DNA of 8,716 bases, taken from Methylophilus sp. GTDB taxonomy: Bacteria; Pseudomonadota; Gammaproteobacteria; Burkholderiales; Methylophilaceae. Shown piece after piece: positions 1-5,574 of the stretch (position 1 is its first letter; every line of letters begins with the position of its first letter). The translations under genes and the position numbers were made by a program. The stretch is from positions 1 to 8,716 of the forward strand of contig JAIXZQ010000290.1 of the NCBI GenBank assembly GCA_027489475.1, in the 5' to 3' direction. The notes under the pieces were generated by a model that saw nothing but the letters and a program-made list of their open reading frames with translations, was not told the DNA's origin and searched no databases.

Positions 1-2
1 AT

Positions 3-359
3 GCCGCTAAGCTCCAAGCCTTGCAAGCACGTGGCGTGCATACCTTGGCTTTACCCGGCGCACAAGGGCGTGTGGATGTGTCAGCCTTGGTCGCTGCCTT
101 GGCTGCATGGCCGGTCAATGAAGTGATGGTGGAAGCGGGCGCCACCCTGAGCGGTGCCTTTGTACAGGCCGGGCTGGTCGATGAGCTGCTGCTCTATTAT
201 GCGCCGCTGTTGATGGGACAGTCCGCGCGTGGCATGTTTGACTTGCCCGATTGGCAACACATGCAAGACGTACAAGGCTTGATGCTGACAGACGTGCGTC
301 AGATTGGTCAAGACTTACGCATCCGCGCGCGCTTGCGTCCCCGCGCTAAAACCGATTAA
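3..359 (+). CDS. ribD: Riboflavin biosynthesis protein RibD, C-terminal reductase part (5' truncated)
   Basis: This is the last ~118 codons of RibD; the reading frame is open from base 3, so the start and the N-terminal deaminase domain lie left of the window. The visible part belongs to the reductase domain (EC 1.1.1.193), which reduces the ribosylamino-pyrimidine intermediate with NADPH in cytoplasmic riboflavin synthesis. Evidence seen: the segment NEVMVEAGATLSGAF, then the block GLVDELLLYYAPLLMG, then ARGMFDLP. These match the family signature 'EgG..L.gafl.aglvDEl.ly.aP.llG'. It closes with the usual short beta-strand tail (LRIRARL) and a TAA stop. No terminator with a T-run follows. The next gene on the same strand starts 180 bp later and is not an obvious riboflavin gene. 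The alternative, a stand-alone RibD C-terminal domain protein, cannot be excluded because the N-terminus is missing. Confidence 0.9.
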   Translation, partial: AAKLQALQARGVHTLALPGAQGRVDVSALVAALAAWPVNEVMVEAGATLSGAFVQAGLVDELLLYYAPLLMGQSARGMFDLPDWQHMQDVQGLMLTDVRQIGQDLRIRARLRPRAKTD

Positions 360-377
360 ACATGATACGTCGATGAA

Positions 378-469
378 CCTAGGCCTAGGCATCCCGCAGC
401 CATTCACCTGTAGGCGCAGCGTCAAGGCTGCCCATGGGCAGCCCCTGGCCGCAGAGCAGTCTGTGGCTA
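378..469. repeat. Cluster of three inverted repeats between ribD and the tatD-like gene
   Basis: The 180-bp interval between ribD and the next gene holds three self-complementary elements in under 100 bp. The first is a perfect 12-bp palindrome, CCTAGGCCTAGG, at 378-389. The second is a perfect 18-bp palindrome at 426-443 (GGCTGCCC-AT-GGGCAGCC), which would fold as a 7-bp stem with a CATG loop. The third is a stem-loop at 446-469: arms GGCCGCAGA and TCTGTGGCT around a GCAG loop, closed by an extra T-A pair, with two G-T wobbles. None is followed by a T-run, so they are poor intrinsic terminators. They could form structured leader RNA of the downstream gene or be protein-binding sites. An 80-codon open frame crosses the interval but has no family resemblance. 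Confidence 0.5.
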
Positions 470-539
470 AACAACGCACCAAGTCCTTGCACCCCGCGCT
501 ACAAGCAAACGCTTCTCATCCAATGCGTTGGAGATATGC

Positions 540-1340
540 ATGCTAATAGATACGCATTGCCATTTAGATGCGGAGGAGTTTGCGCCTGACCGCGCGGCAG
601 TCTGGCAAGCGGCGATGCAGGCCGGTGTGCAGGCAGTGGTGATTCCTGCGGTCACACAAGCGACCTTTGCGCCCATTCAGGCGTGGTGTGCACAGCATCC
701 ACGCGCCGGGTTTGCGCTGGGCTGGCACCCAATGGCCGTGGCGCAAGCGCCAGAGGATGCGTTGACGCAGCTAGAGCAAGCCATCAATGCGGTATTGTCT
801 GGCCCGCAGGCGCAGCAATTGGTGGCTGTGGGGGAGATAGGCTTAGATTTTTTTGTCACGCGTGACACCGCGGCGCGCCAAGTGGCGCTGTTTGAGGGGC
901 AGCTTAAACTGGCACGCCACTTTGACCTGCCTGTGATTATGCATGTGCGTGGTGCGGTGGACGATGTATTGAAAGCGCTGCGGCGCTATCGTGTGCGAGG
1001 TGGCATTGCACATGCCTACAATGGCAGTCAACAGCAGGCAGGGCAATTATTGGCGTTGCAGTGCAAATTAGGCTTTGGTGGTGCAGTCACCTGGCCGCGT
1101 GCGCTCAAGCTACGGCAATTGGCAGCGACCTTGCCGCTGGAGGCCATGGTCCTAGAGACCGATGCCCCGGATATTCCGCCGGTTTGGCTGGGCCATCGTG
1201 GGCGTAACAGCCCTGCGCAATTGCCAGAAATCGCTGCAGAAATTGCCGCAATTCGTGGCATGGATGTCGCGCAACTCATTGAAATTACTGGACAAAATGT
1301 GCTACAAGTTTTACCAAAAATGGCGCATTTATGCACATGA
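540..1340 (+). CDS. TatD-family metal-dependent hydrolase, YjjV-like (putative DNase)
   Basis: This is a complete 266-residue TatD-family protein, the usual family length. TatD enzymes are cytoplasmic TIM-barrel, divalent-metal hydrolases; E. coli members act as 3'-5' exonucleases or DNases. The metal ligands are all visible: H6 and H8 in IDTHCHLD, E99 in VGEIGLD, H135 in VIMHVR, H158 in GIAHAYNG and D208 in LETDAPD. The fingerprint GGAVTWPRA followed by LPLEAMVLETDAPDIPP resembles E. coli YjjV more than TatD or YcfH. I chose the ATG at 540 because GGAGA (530-534) sits about 5 nt upstream and the protein then begins right at the family motif; a TTG at 528 would add four residues with no ribosome site. 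The substrate of this protein is not known from sequence. It is probably transcribed alone or with an upstream gene through the hairpin-rich gap. Confidence 0.9.
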   Translation: MLIDTHCHLDAEEFAPDRAAVWQAAMQAGVQAVVIPAVTQATFAPIQAWCAQHPRAGFALGWHPMAVAQAPEDALTQLEQAINAVLSGPQAQQLVAVGEIGLDFFVTRDTAARQVALFEGQLKLARHFDLPVIMHVRGAVDDVLKALRRYRVRGGIAHAYNGSQQQAGQLLALQCKLGFGGAVTWPRALKLRQLAATLPLEAMVLETDAPDIPPVWLGHRGRNSPAQLPEIAAEIAAIRGMDVAQLIEITGQNVLQVLPKMAHLCT

Positions 1341-1348
1341 CTTAAAGT

Positions 1349-1367
1349 GACACATTAAGAATGTGTC
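1349..1367. repeat. Inverted repeat just downstream of the tatD-like gene
   Basis: The arms GACACAT (1349-1355) and ATGTGTC (1361-1367) form a perfect 7-bp stem with a 5-nt loop, 9 bp after the stop codon of the tatD-like gene. The position suits transcript-end processing or termination. The bases after the stem (GAAAGTGTTTC) are not a T-run, so it is not a classical intrinsic terminator. Confidence 0.35.
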
Positions 1368-1491
1368 GAAAGTGTTTCAATTATAGTAGTGCTTTATAAG
1401 TCATTGATTTAATTGAATAAAAAAATAGATTAAAAAATGAACTTTCGGAAAAAGTCCTTATAAATTGGTAAGTTACGGAATTAAGACACAG

Positions 1492-1526
1492 CAATCCACA
1501 AAGTTATCCACAGTTTTTGTGGATGG
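1492..1526. promoter_or_regulatory. Cluster of three DnaA-box-like sites
   Basis: TTATCCACA at 1504-1512 is an exact match to the strict consensus DnaA box. CAATCCACA at 1492-1500 differs from it at two positions and lies in the same orientation, 12 bp away. TGTGGATGG at 1518-1526 is an inverted copy (CCATCCACA on the other strand) with two mismatches. The central and right-hand boxes also make a perfect inverted repeat, ATCCACA / TGTGGAT, with a 5-bp GTTTT spacer. The cluster lies 29 bp before the predicted -35 of the mtnA promoter and next to an AT-rich tract. Neither dnaA nor dnaN is nearby, so a DnaA-responsive promoter or titration site is more likely than oriC. Confidence 0.5.
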
Positions 1527-1529
1527 AAA

Positions 1530-1550
1530 TTGTCAGCTTTTGTCTGACAA
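1530..1550. promoter_or_regulatory. Inverted repeat adjoining the mtnA -35 region (possible operator)
   Basis: TTGTCAG (1530-1536) and CTGACAA (1544-1550) are perfect 7-bp arms around a 7-bp centre, ending only 4 bp before the predicted -35 hexamer at 1555. The size and place fit an operator for a dimeric regulator. The regulator is unknown, and the call rests on symmetry and position alone. Confidence 0.35.
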
Positions 1551-1554
1551 AAAA

Positions 1555-1582
1555 TTGCAAGGTCTTTTACATCTTTTATAAC
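1555..1582 (+). promoter_or_regulatory. Predicted sigma-70 promoter of the mtnA-aldolase operon
   Basis: A -35-like TTGCAA at 1555-1560 and a -10-like TATAAC at 1577-1582 are separated by 16 bp. Each hexamer is close to consensus (TTGACA, TATAAT). Transcription would start near 1589, giving a leader of about 24 nt before the mtnA ATG. This is the best-looking promoter in the gap, and no strong competitor lies closer to the gene. Confidence 0.5.
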
Positions 1583-1612
1583 CTGCATGGGTGATTGAAT
1601 CAGCTGATTTTT

Positions 1613-2680
1613 ATGCGTATACAACAACAACATTTTCGGACGATTTGGCAACAGGATGGACGGGTGAATCTGATAGACCAGACCTGTTTGCCATTTGAGC
1701 TGGTGATTAAAGAACTCAGTGACGTGGATCAAATGTGCCATGCCATACGCAGTATGCAAGTGCGTGGCGCACCGCTGATTGGTGCAGCTGCAGCGTTTGG
1801 GTTGGCGTTGGGGTTGCAGACTGCCGCCGATGATGACCACCTGCAGTGGGTTGCACAGCAATTAATCGCAACGCGTCCCACCGCAGTGAATTTAGCGTGG
1901 GCGGTGCAGCGCATGCAGGCTGCTTTGCGGGCATTCCCCGTGCATCAGCGCGCGGCCCATGCGTGGCAGTTAGCGCAAACACTGGCCGATGAAGATGTGG
2001 CACAAAATCTAGCCTTAGGTCAACATGGCAAAGCCTTGATTGCCGCACAAGCCAGTGTGCGCGCGGGATCGGTGGTGAATATCTTGACGCACTGTAATGC
2101 CGGCTGGCTAGCCACCGTGGATGGCGGCACCGCCTTGGCCCCAGTGTATGCCGCACACGATGCTGGACTCGCAGTGCATGTGTGGGTGGATGAAACACGG
2201 CCACGCAATCAGGGCGCCAGCCTGACCGCCTGGGAGCTGGCACAACATGGCGTGCCGCACACTGTGATTAGCGATAATGCCGGTGGGCATCTGATGCAAC
2301 ATGGTCAAGTGGATATGGTGCTGGTGGGCGCCGACCGAGTCAGTCGGCATGGCGATGTGTGTAATAAAATTGGCACTTATCTCAAGGCCTTGGCGGCCTT
2401 TGACCAGCAGATTCCGTTTTATGCAGCAGTGCCCACACCTACCATAGACTGGCAATTACAACGCCCCGCGGATGTGCCTATCGAGATGCGCGATGCCGAT
2501 GAAGTGGCTTATATGCAAGGCTTGACTGAAGCCGGGCAGCTGCAACGTGTACGCGTCATCCCGTTGCAAAGTGCTGCGCTCAATCCTGCGTTTGATGTGA
2601 CCCCCGCCAGATTAGTCACGGCGTTGATTACCGAGCGTGGTATTTATACCCCAGCCCAACTCACGGCATTGGAGGCTTAA
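1613..2680 (+). CDS. mtnA: S-methyl-5-thioribose-1-phosphate isomerase MtnA
   Basis: MtnA (EC 5.3.1.23) converts 5-methylthioribose 1-phosphate, an aldose phosphate, to the ketose 5-methylthioribulose 1-phosphate in the cytoplasm; it also accepts 5-deoxyribose 1-phosphate in described shunt pathways. The 355-residue protein has the family landmarks: MQVRGAPLIGAAAAFG (near residue 50), RPTAVNLAWA (near 90), THCNAGWLATVDGGTALAP with the catalytic Cys at C161, and VLVGADRV with the catalytic Asp at D241. These are followed by GDVCNKIGTY and PTPTID. They align with Cys160 and Asp240 of the B. subtilis enzyme. I chose the ATG at 1613; a TTG at 1595 in frame would add six residues with little support. 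No strong Shine-Dalgarno is visible. The stop is separated from the next ATG by only two bases, so the two genes form one operon. MtnA is related to eIF2B-like proteins, but the Cys/Asp pair supports the isomerase. Confidence 0.95.
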   Translation: MRIQQQHFRTIWQQDGRVNLIDQTCLPFELVIKELSDVDQMCHAIRSMQVRGAPLIGAAAAFGLALGLQTAADDDHLQWVAQQLIATRPTAVNLAWAVQRMQAALRAFPVHQRAAHAWQLAQTLADEDVAQNLALGQHGKALIAAQASVRAGSVVNILTHCNAGWLATVDGGTALAPVYAAHDAGLAVHVWVDETRPRNQGASLTAWELAQHGVPHTVISDNAGGHLMQHGQVDMVLVGADRVSRHGDVCNKIGTYLKALAAFDQQIPFYAAVPTPTIDWQLQRPADVPIEMRDADEVAYMQGLTEAGQLQRVRVIPLQSAALNPAFDVTPARLVTALITERGIYTPAQLTALEA

Positions 2681-2682
2681 AC

Positions 2683-3327
2683 ATGGGTTTGTCACCGGCA
2701 CACCAGCTATTGCACACCAGTCAACAGATGGCCGCCTTGGGGCTGAATCGCGGCACATCTGGCAATGCCAGTATACGGCTGGATGATGGTTTTTTAGTCA
2801 CGCCCTCTGGCGTACCGCCAAGCGCGTTAACCGTGGACAGCATGGTGTATATGGACTGGGACGGCCAGCCTGAGGCCGGTAAGCGGCCCTCAAGTGAATG
2901 GCGCTTTCATCGCGACCTCTTATTGGCGCGACCTGAGCAGCATGCGGTGGTGCATTGCCATAGTCCCTTTGCTACCAGCCTCGCCTGTCTGAGCCTTGAT
3001 GTACCGGCATTCCACTATATGATTGCGGTGGCGGGCGGGAATAATATCCGCTGTGCACCTTATGCCTTGTTTGGTTCGCAGGCCTTGTCTGATGTGGCCG
3101 TGGCGGCCTTAGTCGACCGCAAGGCTTGCTTGCTGGCGCACCACGGCATGATTGCGTTGGGCACCACATTGGCACAAGCTTTGGCTTTGGCTGTCGAGGT
3201 TGAAACACTGTGCGAGCAGTATTGGCGGATATTATCGCTGGGCACGCCCCCCTTGCTGAGCGACGAGCAAATGCAGGCGGTACATGAGCAATTTAAAGGC
3301 TATGGCGCCTGGAAGTCAGATGCGTAA
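2683..3327 (+). CDS. Class II aldolase, FucA-like; probable 5-methylthioribulose-1-phosphate / 5-deoxyribulose-1-phosphate aldolase (Ald2 type)
   Basis: This 214-residue class II aldolase/adducin-family enzyme has a zinc site and catalytic residues spaced as in E. coli L-fuculose-1-phosphate aldolase: E72 in SSEWRFH, H91 and H93 in VHCHS, H154 in LAHHG, and Y112 in HYMIAVAGGN. The stretch RGTSGNASIR forms the phosphate-binding part. It begins two bases after mtnA stops, with GGAGG at 2671-2675 as a good ribosome site inside the end of mtnA, so it is co-transcribed and probably coupled. FucA itself would be expected beside fucose genes. Next to mtnA, the known counterpart is Ald2 of the DHAP shunt, which cleaves 5-methylthioribulose 1-phosphate to DHAP plus methylthioacetaldehyde, or the 5-deoxy analogue to DHAP plus acetaldehyde. 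The dehydratase MtnB is the main alternative in this fold, but the EWRFH and HYMIAxAGG blocks are FucA-like. Family confidence is high; exact substrate is inferred. Confidence 0.85.
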   Translation: MGLSPAHQLLHTSQQMAALGLNRGTSGNASIRLDDGFLVTPSGVPPSALTVDSMVYMDWDGQPEAGKRPSSEWRFHRDLLLARPEQHAVVHCHSPFATSLACLSLDVPAFHYMIAVAGGNNIRCAPYALFGSQALSDVAVAALVDRKACLLAHHGMIALGTTLAQALALAVEVETLCEQYWRILSLGTPPLLSDEQMQAVHEQFKGYGAWKSDA

Positions 3328-3339
3328 GCGCCGTGTTTT
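3302..3339 (+). terminator. Weak candidate terminator at the end of the mtnA-aldolase operon
   Basis: The arms ATGGCGC (3302-3308) and GCGCCGT (3328-3334) can pair over 7 bp with one G-T wobble, enclosing a 19-nt loop, followed by G and four T. The left arm is inside the aldolase gene. The loop is long and the T-run short, so the call is tentative. The opposing gene ends only 10 bp away, so some transcription stop between the convergent operons is expected. Confidence 0.25.
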
Positions 3340-3880
3340 AAGGTTTAGGAAACAGGGCCAGCGTGGTCAGCCGTAACAGCTGACTCGGGTCACACAACCA
3401 AACGGGGTCCTCTGCCTGACTGGGTGCAGCAAGCACTGCCGCTGCAGGCGCATAGGCGCGCAGCAATACGCCGCCAGAATCGACCGCATTCACGCCACTG
3501 GCATAGCGACGTGCAAGGTCTTCGGACGTGGTCCAGCACAGGCCAATCGAATGTTCATCAAACAAAAACCAGCTCTCACCGCGATACAGGGTCAGCCCTT
3601 CACCGTGATAACCCGGCATCGCCAGCCGCAACACTTGTAGGCACAACGCGTCATCACGTAGCATGGCGCGAATATCGCCGCCCACTTGACGCCAACAGGC
3701 GGCGATACGCGGTTTATCAAACACCGTGTCGTGTGGCAGCTGTGCGAGCAAGGCAAAGGCCGCACGCCAAGTCTGCGCTGGCACATTGGCCATAAATTGC
3801 CCCTGACACCAGGCTTTGGCGACGGTATGAGCTGAAGGACCGGTGTGTGTAGGGGCGGAGGAGGGGGGCTTAGAACTCAT
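3338..3880 (-). CDS. Protein of unknown function with ADP-ribosyltransferase-fold-like C-terminal half
   Basis: I do not recognise this 180-residue protein as a named family. Residues 1-25 are a Ser/Pro/Thr/Ala-rich, probably disordered tail. Residues 35-90 look helical. Residues 96-170 carry a pattern seen in ADP-ribosyltransferase-fold proteins: LTLYRG (R100 in the place of the NAD-binding Arg), GLCWTTSEDLARRYA (residues 113-127, in the place of the STS strand), then GGVLLRAYAP and WLCDPSQLL. The usual catalytic Glu before the last strand is not visible (D158-P-V160 there), so activity is doubtful. There is no signal peptide or membrane segment. The start ATG overlaps the stop of a 28-codon ORF (ATGA) and there is no separate ribosome site, which favours translational coupling. 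A second ATG at 3793, preceded by AGGGGC, would remove the disordered tail. A run of six C in the coding strand (3863-3868) is a possible slippage point. It is last in the aat-bpt chain and convergent with the aldolase gene. Confidence 0.6.
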   Translation of the reverse strand: MSSKPPSSAPTHTGPSAHTVAKAWCQGQFMANVPAQTWRAAFALLAQLPHDTVFDKPRIAACWRQVGGDIRAMLRDDALCLQVLRLAMPGYHGEGLTLYRGESWFLFDEHSIGLCWTTSEDLARRYASGVNAVDSGGVLLRAYAPAAAVLAAPSQAEDPVWLCDPSQLLRLTTLALFPKP

Positions 3881-3963
3881 GGGCGCTGGAGGCGCTGCGT
3901 AACCTGTTGGCGCAAGCAGCGATCAGGGTTGAACAAAAAGCGCGCATCAAGACGGTCAGTCAT
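3877..3963 (-). CDS. Micro-ORF of 28 codons linking bpt to the ART-like gene
   Basis: The start ATG overlaps the bpt stop as TAATG, and the stop TGA overlaps the next gene's start as ATGA, so this short frame fills the gap between the two genes with no spare base. A GGATGG sequence lies 4-9 nt before the ATG as a possible ribosome site. Codons are of the same type as the neighbours (CGC, CAG, GAT, TTG). The peptide begins MTDRLDARFLFNPDRCLRQQ and is basic, with no membrane segment. Two readings are open: a real coupling peptide, or the true N-terminus of the downstream protein split by a frameshift, because the downstream frame is also open back to 3922 without a start codon. I recognise no family. 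Confidence 0.45.
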   Translation of the reverse strand: MTDRLDARFLFNPDRCLRQQVTQRLQRP

Positions 3964-4709
3964 TAAGCCATCCAGACGCCTTCAATCAACTGCTCTTGCG
4001 GCTGAAACTGTTGTTTATAGGCCATTTTTTGGCTATCAGCAATCCAATAGCCCAAATATAAATAAGGCAAGCTCAGTTGTTTGGCCCATGCAATTTGCCA
4101 GACGATACTAAAGGTGCCGTAACTGGCTTTATCATCGGGGTCATAAAAGGTATATACCGCAGATAAGCCGTCTTCGACGATATCGACAACACTGACGATT
4201 TTTAACTGACCATCGGCCGCTCTAAACTCGACCATCACGCTGTCCACATTGCTTTGACATAAAAACTGCTGGTATTGCGACATATCATCTTGACCGTGTG
4301 GGCTGCCATCTGGCGCCAGCGCATGGCGTGTTTGCTGATAGCGTTGATAGAGCGCAAAGTGATCCGCATGAAATGCCGCTTCAACAATATGCACTTGTAG
4401 GTCGGCATGCTTTTTAAACGCGCGTTGCTGACTGCGGTTTGGGCGAAACTGTGCGACGGGTAACCGCACTGAGACGCACGCCTGACAACGTTCGCAATGT
4501 GGACGGTAAGCAAATTTTCCACTGCGTCTAAAACCTTGCTGTATCAGTCCGCTGTAGACCGTGCCATCGACCAGATTTTGTGGCGTGGCAATCAGGCTTT
4601 GCGCCAATTTTTTTGGCAAATAACCGCATGGGTAGGCGGTGGTGACATAAAACTGCAGTTTTTGTAACGGCGCGTCGTTGGGTAAGGTCATGATGGTCAA
4701 TTCATTCAC
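3963..4709 (-). CDS. bpt: Aspartate/glutamate leucyltransferase Bpt
   Basis: Bpt (EC 2.3.2.29) transfers leucine from leucyl-tRNA onto proteins with N-terminal Asp or Glu, creating a Leu N-degron read by ClpS and degraded by ClpAP in the cytoplasm. The 248-residue product has the expected order of motifs: LQFYVTTAYPCGYLP, GFRRSGKFAYRPHCERCQACVSVR (with C72, C75 and C78), then YTFYDPDDKASYGTFSIVWQI, then YLYLGYWI and KMAYKQQFQPQE near the end. This is close to full family length. The start is uncertain: GTG at 4709 overlaps the aat stop as GTGA, which suggests coupling, but family proteins usually begin at the equivalent of the ATG at 4691 (MTLPNDAPL). Neither has a clear ribosome site. It is in one operon with aat and, by a TAATG overlap, with the micro-ORF downstream. 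It is related to eukaryotic ATE1 arginyltransferase, but gene context supports the leucyl specificity of Bpt. Confidence 0.93.
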   Translation of the reverse strand: MNELTIMTLPNDAPLQKLQFYVTTAYPCGYLPKKLAQSLIATPQNLVDGTVYSGLIQQGFRRSGKFAYRPHCERCQACVSVRLPVAQFRPNRSQQRAFKKHADLQVHIVEAAFHADHFALYQRYQQTRHALAPDGSPHGQDDMSQYQQFLCQSNVDSVMVEFRAADGQLKIVSVVDIVEDGLSAVYTFYDPDDKASYGTFSIVWQIAWAKQLSLPYLYLGYWIADSQKMAYKQQFQPQEQLIEGVWMA

Positions 4710-5407
4710 ACCAAGGGCACTTCAGCCACCAGTGTCGAGAGCGTTGCAATAAATTGGTCGCGGGGAATCTCCACCGCGCCAAAGCTCGCCAATAAAGGCG
4801 TATGCATCTGACAATCAATCATACCGACTTGTTGCGTGATTAACCATGTTACCAAGTGCACAAAAGCCACTTTTGAGGCATCACTGACGTAATGAAACAT
4901 GCTTTCGCCATAAAACATCCGACCCAGTTTGACGCCATAGCAGCCGCCAACCAGCTCGCCGTCCAACCAAGCTTCGGCACTGTGTGCTACGCCAAGGGCA
5001 TGCAATGCCTCGTAGGCGGCAATCATCTCGGGCGTCAGCCATGTGCCTTGCTGGCCGGGGCGCGGCGTATTCGCACACGCGCGGATCACGGCCGAAAAAT
5101 CGCTGTTCAGTCGGCATGTAAACCGCTGCTGACGACACACTTTGCGCAGACTGCGGCTAATGATGAGCTGTTCAGGAAACAACACCATGCGCGGATCCGG
5201 GCTCCACCACAACATCGGCTCGCCCGGACTAAACCAAGGAAAAATCCCACGCTGATAGGCTTGTAGCAAGCGCGCGCTGGTCAGCTCACCGCCTATGGCG
5301 ATTAAGCCATTGGGTGAGGTCAGCGCCTGCGTCAACGGCGGAAACGCCGTCTCGGGCTGCAAAATCAGCACCTGTCCAGTGGGTAAAGGATAATACAGAT
5401 CAGTCAT
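4706..5407 (-). CDS. aat: Leucyl/phenylalanyl-tRNA-protein transferase Aat
   Basis: Aat (EC 2.3.2.6) adds Leu or Phe from charged tRNA to proteins with N-terminal Lys or Arg, so that ClpS/ClpAP can degrade them (N-degron pathway). The 233-residue product is of family length and has the diagnostic blocks: NGLIAIGGELT (near residue 35), YQRGIFPWFSPGEPMLWWSPDPR (residues 51-73), GTWLTPEMIAAY (near 121), AHSAEAWLDGELVGGCYGVKLG (near 141) and FYGESMF (165-171), then MIDCQMHTPLLASFGA. I chose the ATG at 5407 (MTDLYYPL); an in-frame TTG at 5422 would add five unconserved residues. No strong Shine-Dalgarno is seen. It is first in the minus-strand operon, its stop overlaps the bpt start, and it is divergent from ygiQ across about 200 bp that should hold its promoter. 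Confidence 0.95.
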   Translation of the reverse strand: MTDLYYPLPTGQVLILQPETAFPPLTQALTSPNGLIAIGGELTSARLLQAYQRGIFPWFSPGEPMLWWSPDPRMVLFPEQLIISRSLRKVCRQQRFTCRLNSDFSAVIRACANTPRPGQQGTWLTPEMIAAYEALHALGVAHSAEAWLDGELVGGCYGVKLGRMFYGESMFHYVSDASKVAFVHLVTWLITQQVGMIDCQMHTPLLASFGAVEIPRDQFIATLSTLVAEVPLV

Positions 5408-5532
5408 GGGGGCACAACGCAAAACAGCCCTGATTGCGGGGCGCGGAGATTCAGTCAGCCTCTATCTTAATCTAGGTTGCGCAGCAAGGGGCAGTCAGGC
5501 GCGTCATGCACGTGTAAAAAGCTATCAATCCA

Positions 5533-5549
5533 TTGAAAAACGCTTTCAA
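5533..5549. promoter_or_regulatory. Inverted repeat between aat and ygiQ (possible operator)
   Basis: TTGAAA and TTTCAA flank a 5-bp AACGC centre, a perfect 6+5+6 inverted repeat. It resembles LacI/GalR-type operators (TGAAA-NCGN-TTTCA) but has one extra base in the centre, so it may instead bind another dimeric regulator or none. It lies upstream of the plausible ygiQ -10 and could act on both genes. Confidence 0.3.
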
Positions 5550-5574
5550 ATCAATTAATTAATGCGTAGAATGC

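Larger units (their letters stand above)
1341..1612. other. AT-rich intergenic region upstream of mtnA
   Basis: These 272 bp contain no credible gene and are visibly richer in A/T than the flanking coding sequence, most strongly around 1380-1465. From left to right the region holds an inverted repeat (1349-1367), a featureless AT-rich stretch, a cluster of DnaA-box-like 9-mers (1492-1526), a second inverted repeat (1530-1550) and a sigma-70-like promoter (1555-1582). The AT-rich part could help DNA unwinding or be promoter upstream sequence. I saw no recognisable SAM-type riboswitch, although the downstream genes handle SAM by-products. Confidence 0.6.

Noticed and set aside
360..539. FMN riboswitch or other known metabolite riboswitch
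   Set aside because: The conserved FMN-element core is not recognisable, and the downstream gene is a TatD hydrolase with no riboflavin link.
304..546. 80-codon open frame across the ribD-tatD gap
   Set aside because: It overlaps the end of ribD and runs into the tatD start, has no ribosome site and no family resemblance, and the gap is explained better by inverted repeats.
1341..1612. Chromosomal origin oriC
   Set aside because: The DnaA boxes and AT-rich tract are suggestive, but only one box is exact, no dnaA, dnaN, rpmH or gidA is nearby, and no convincing unwinding repeats are seen.
4691..4709. Choosing only the ATG at 4691 for bpt
   Set aside because: It fits the family N-terminus, but the GTG at 4709 overlaps the aat stop by four bases, so the longer form was listed with the alternative noted.
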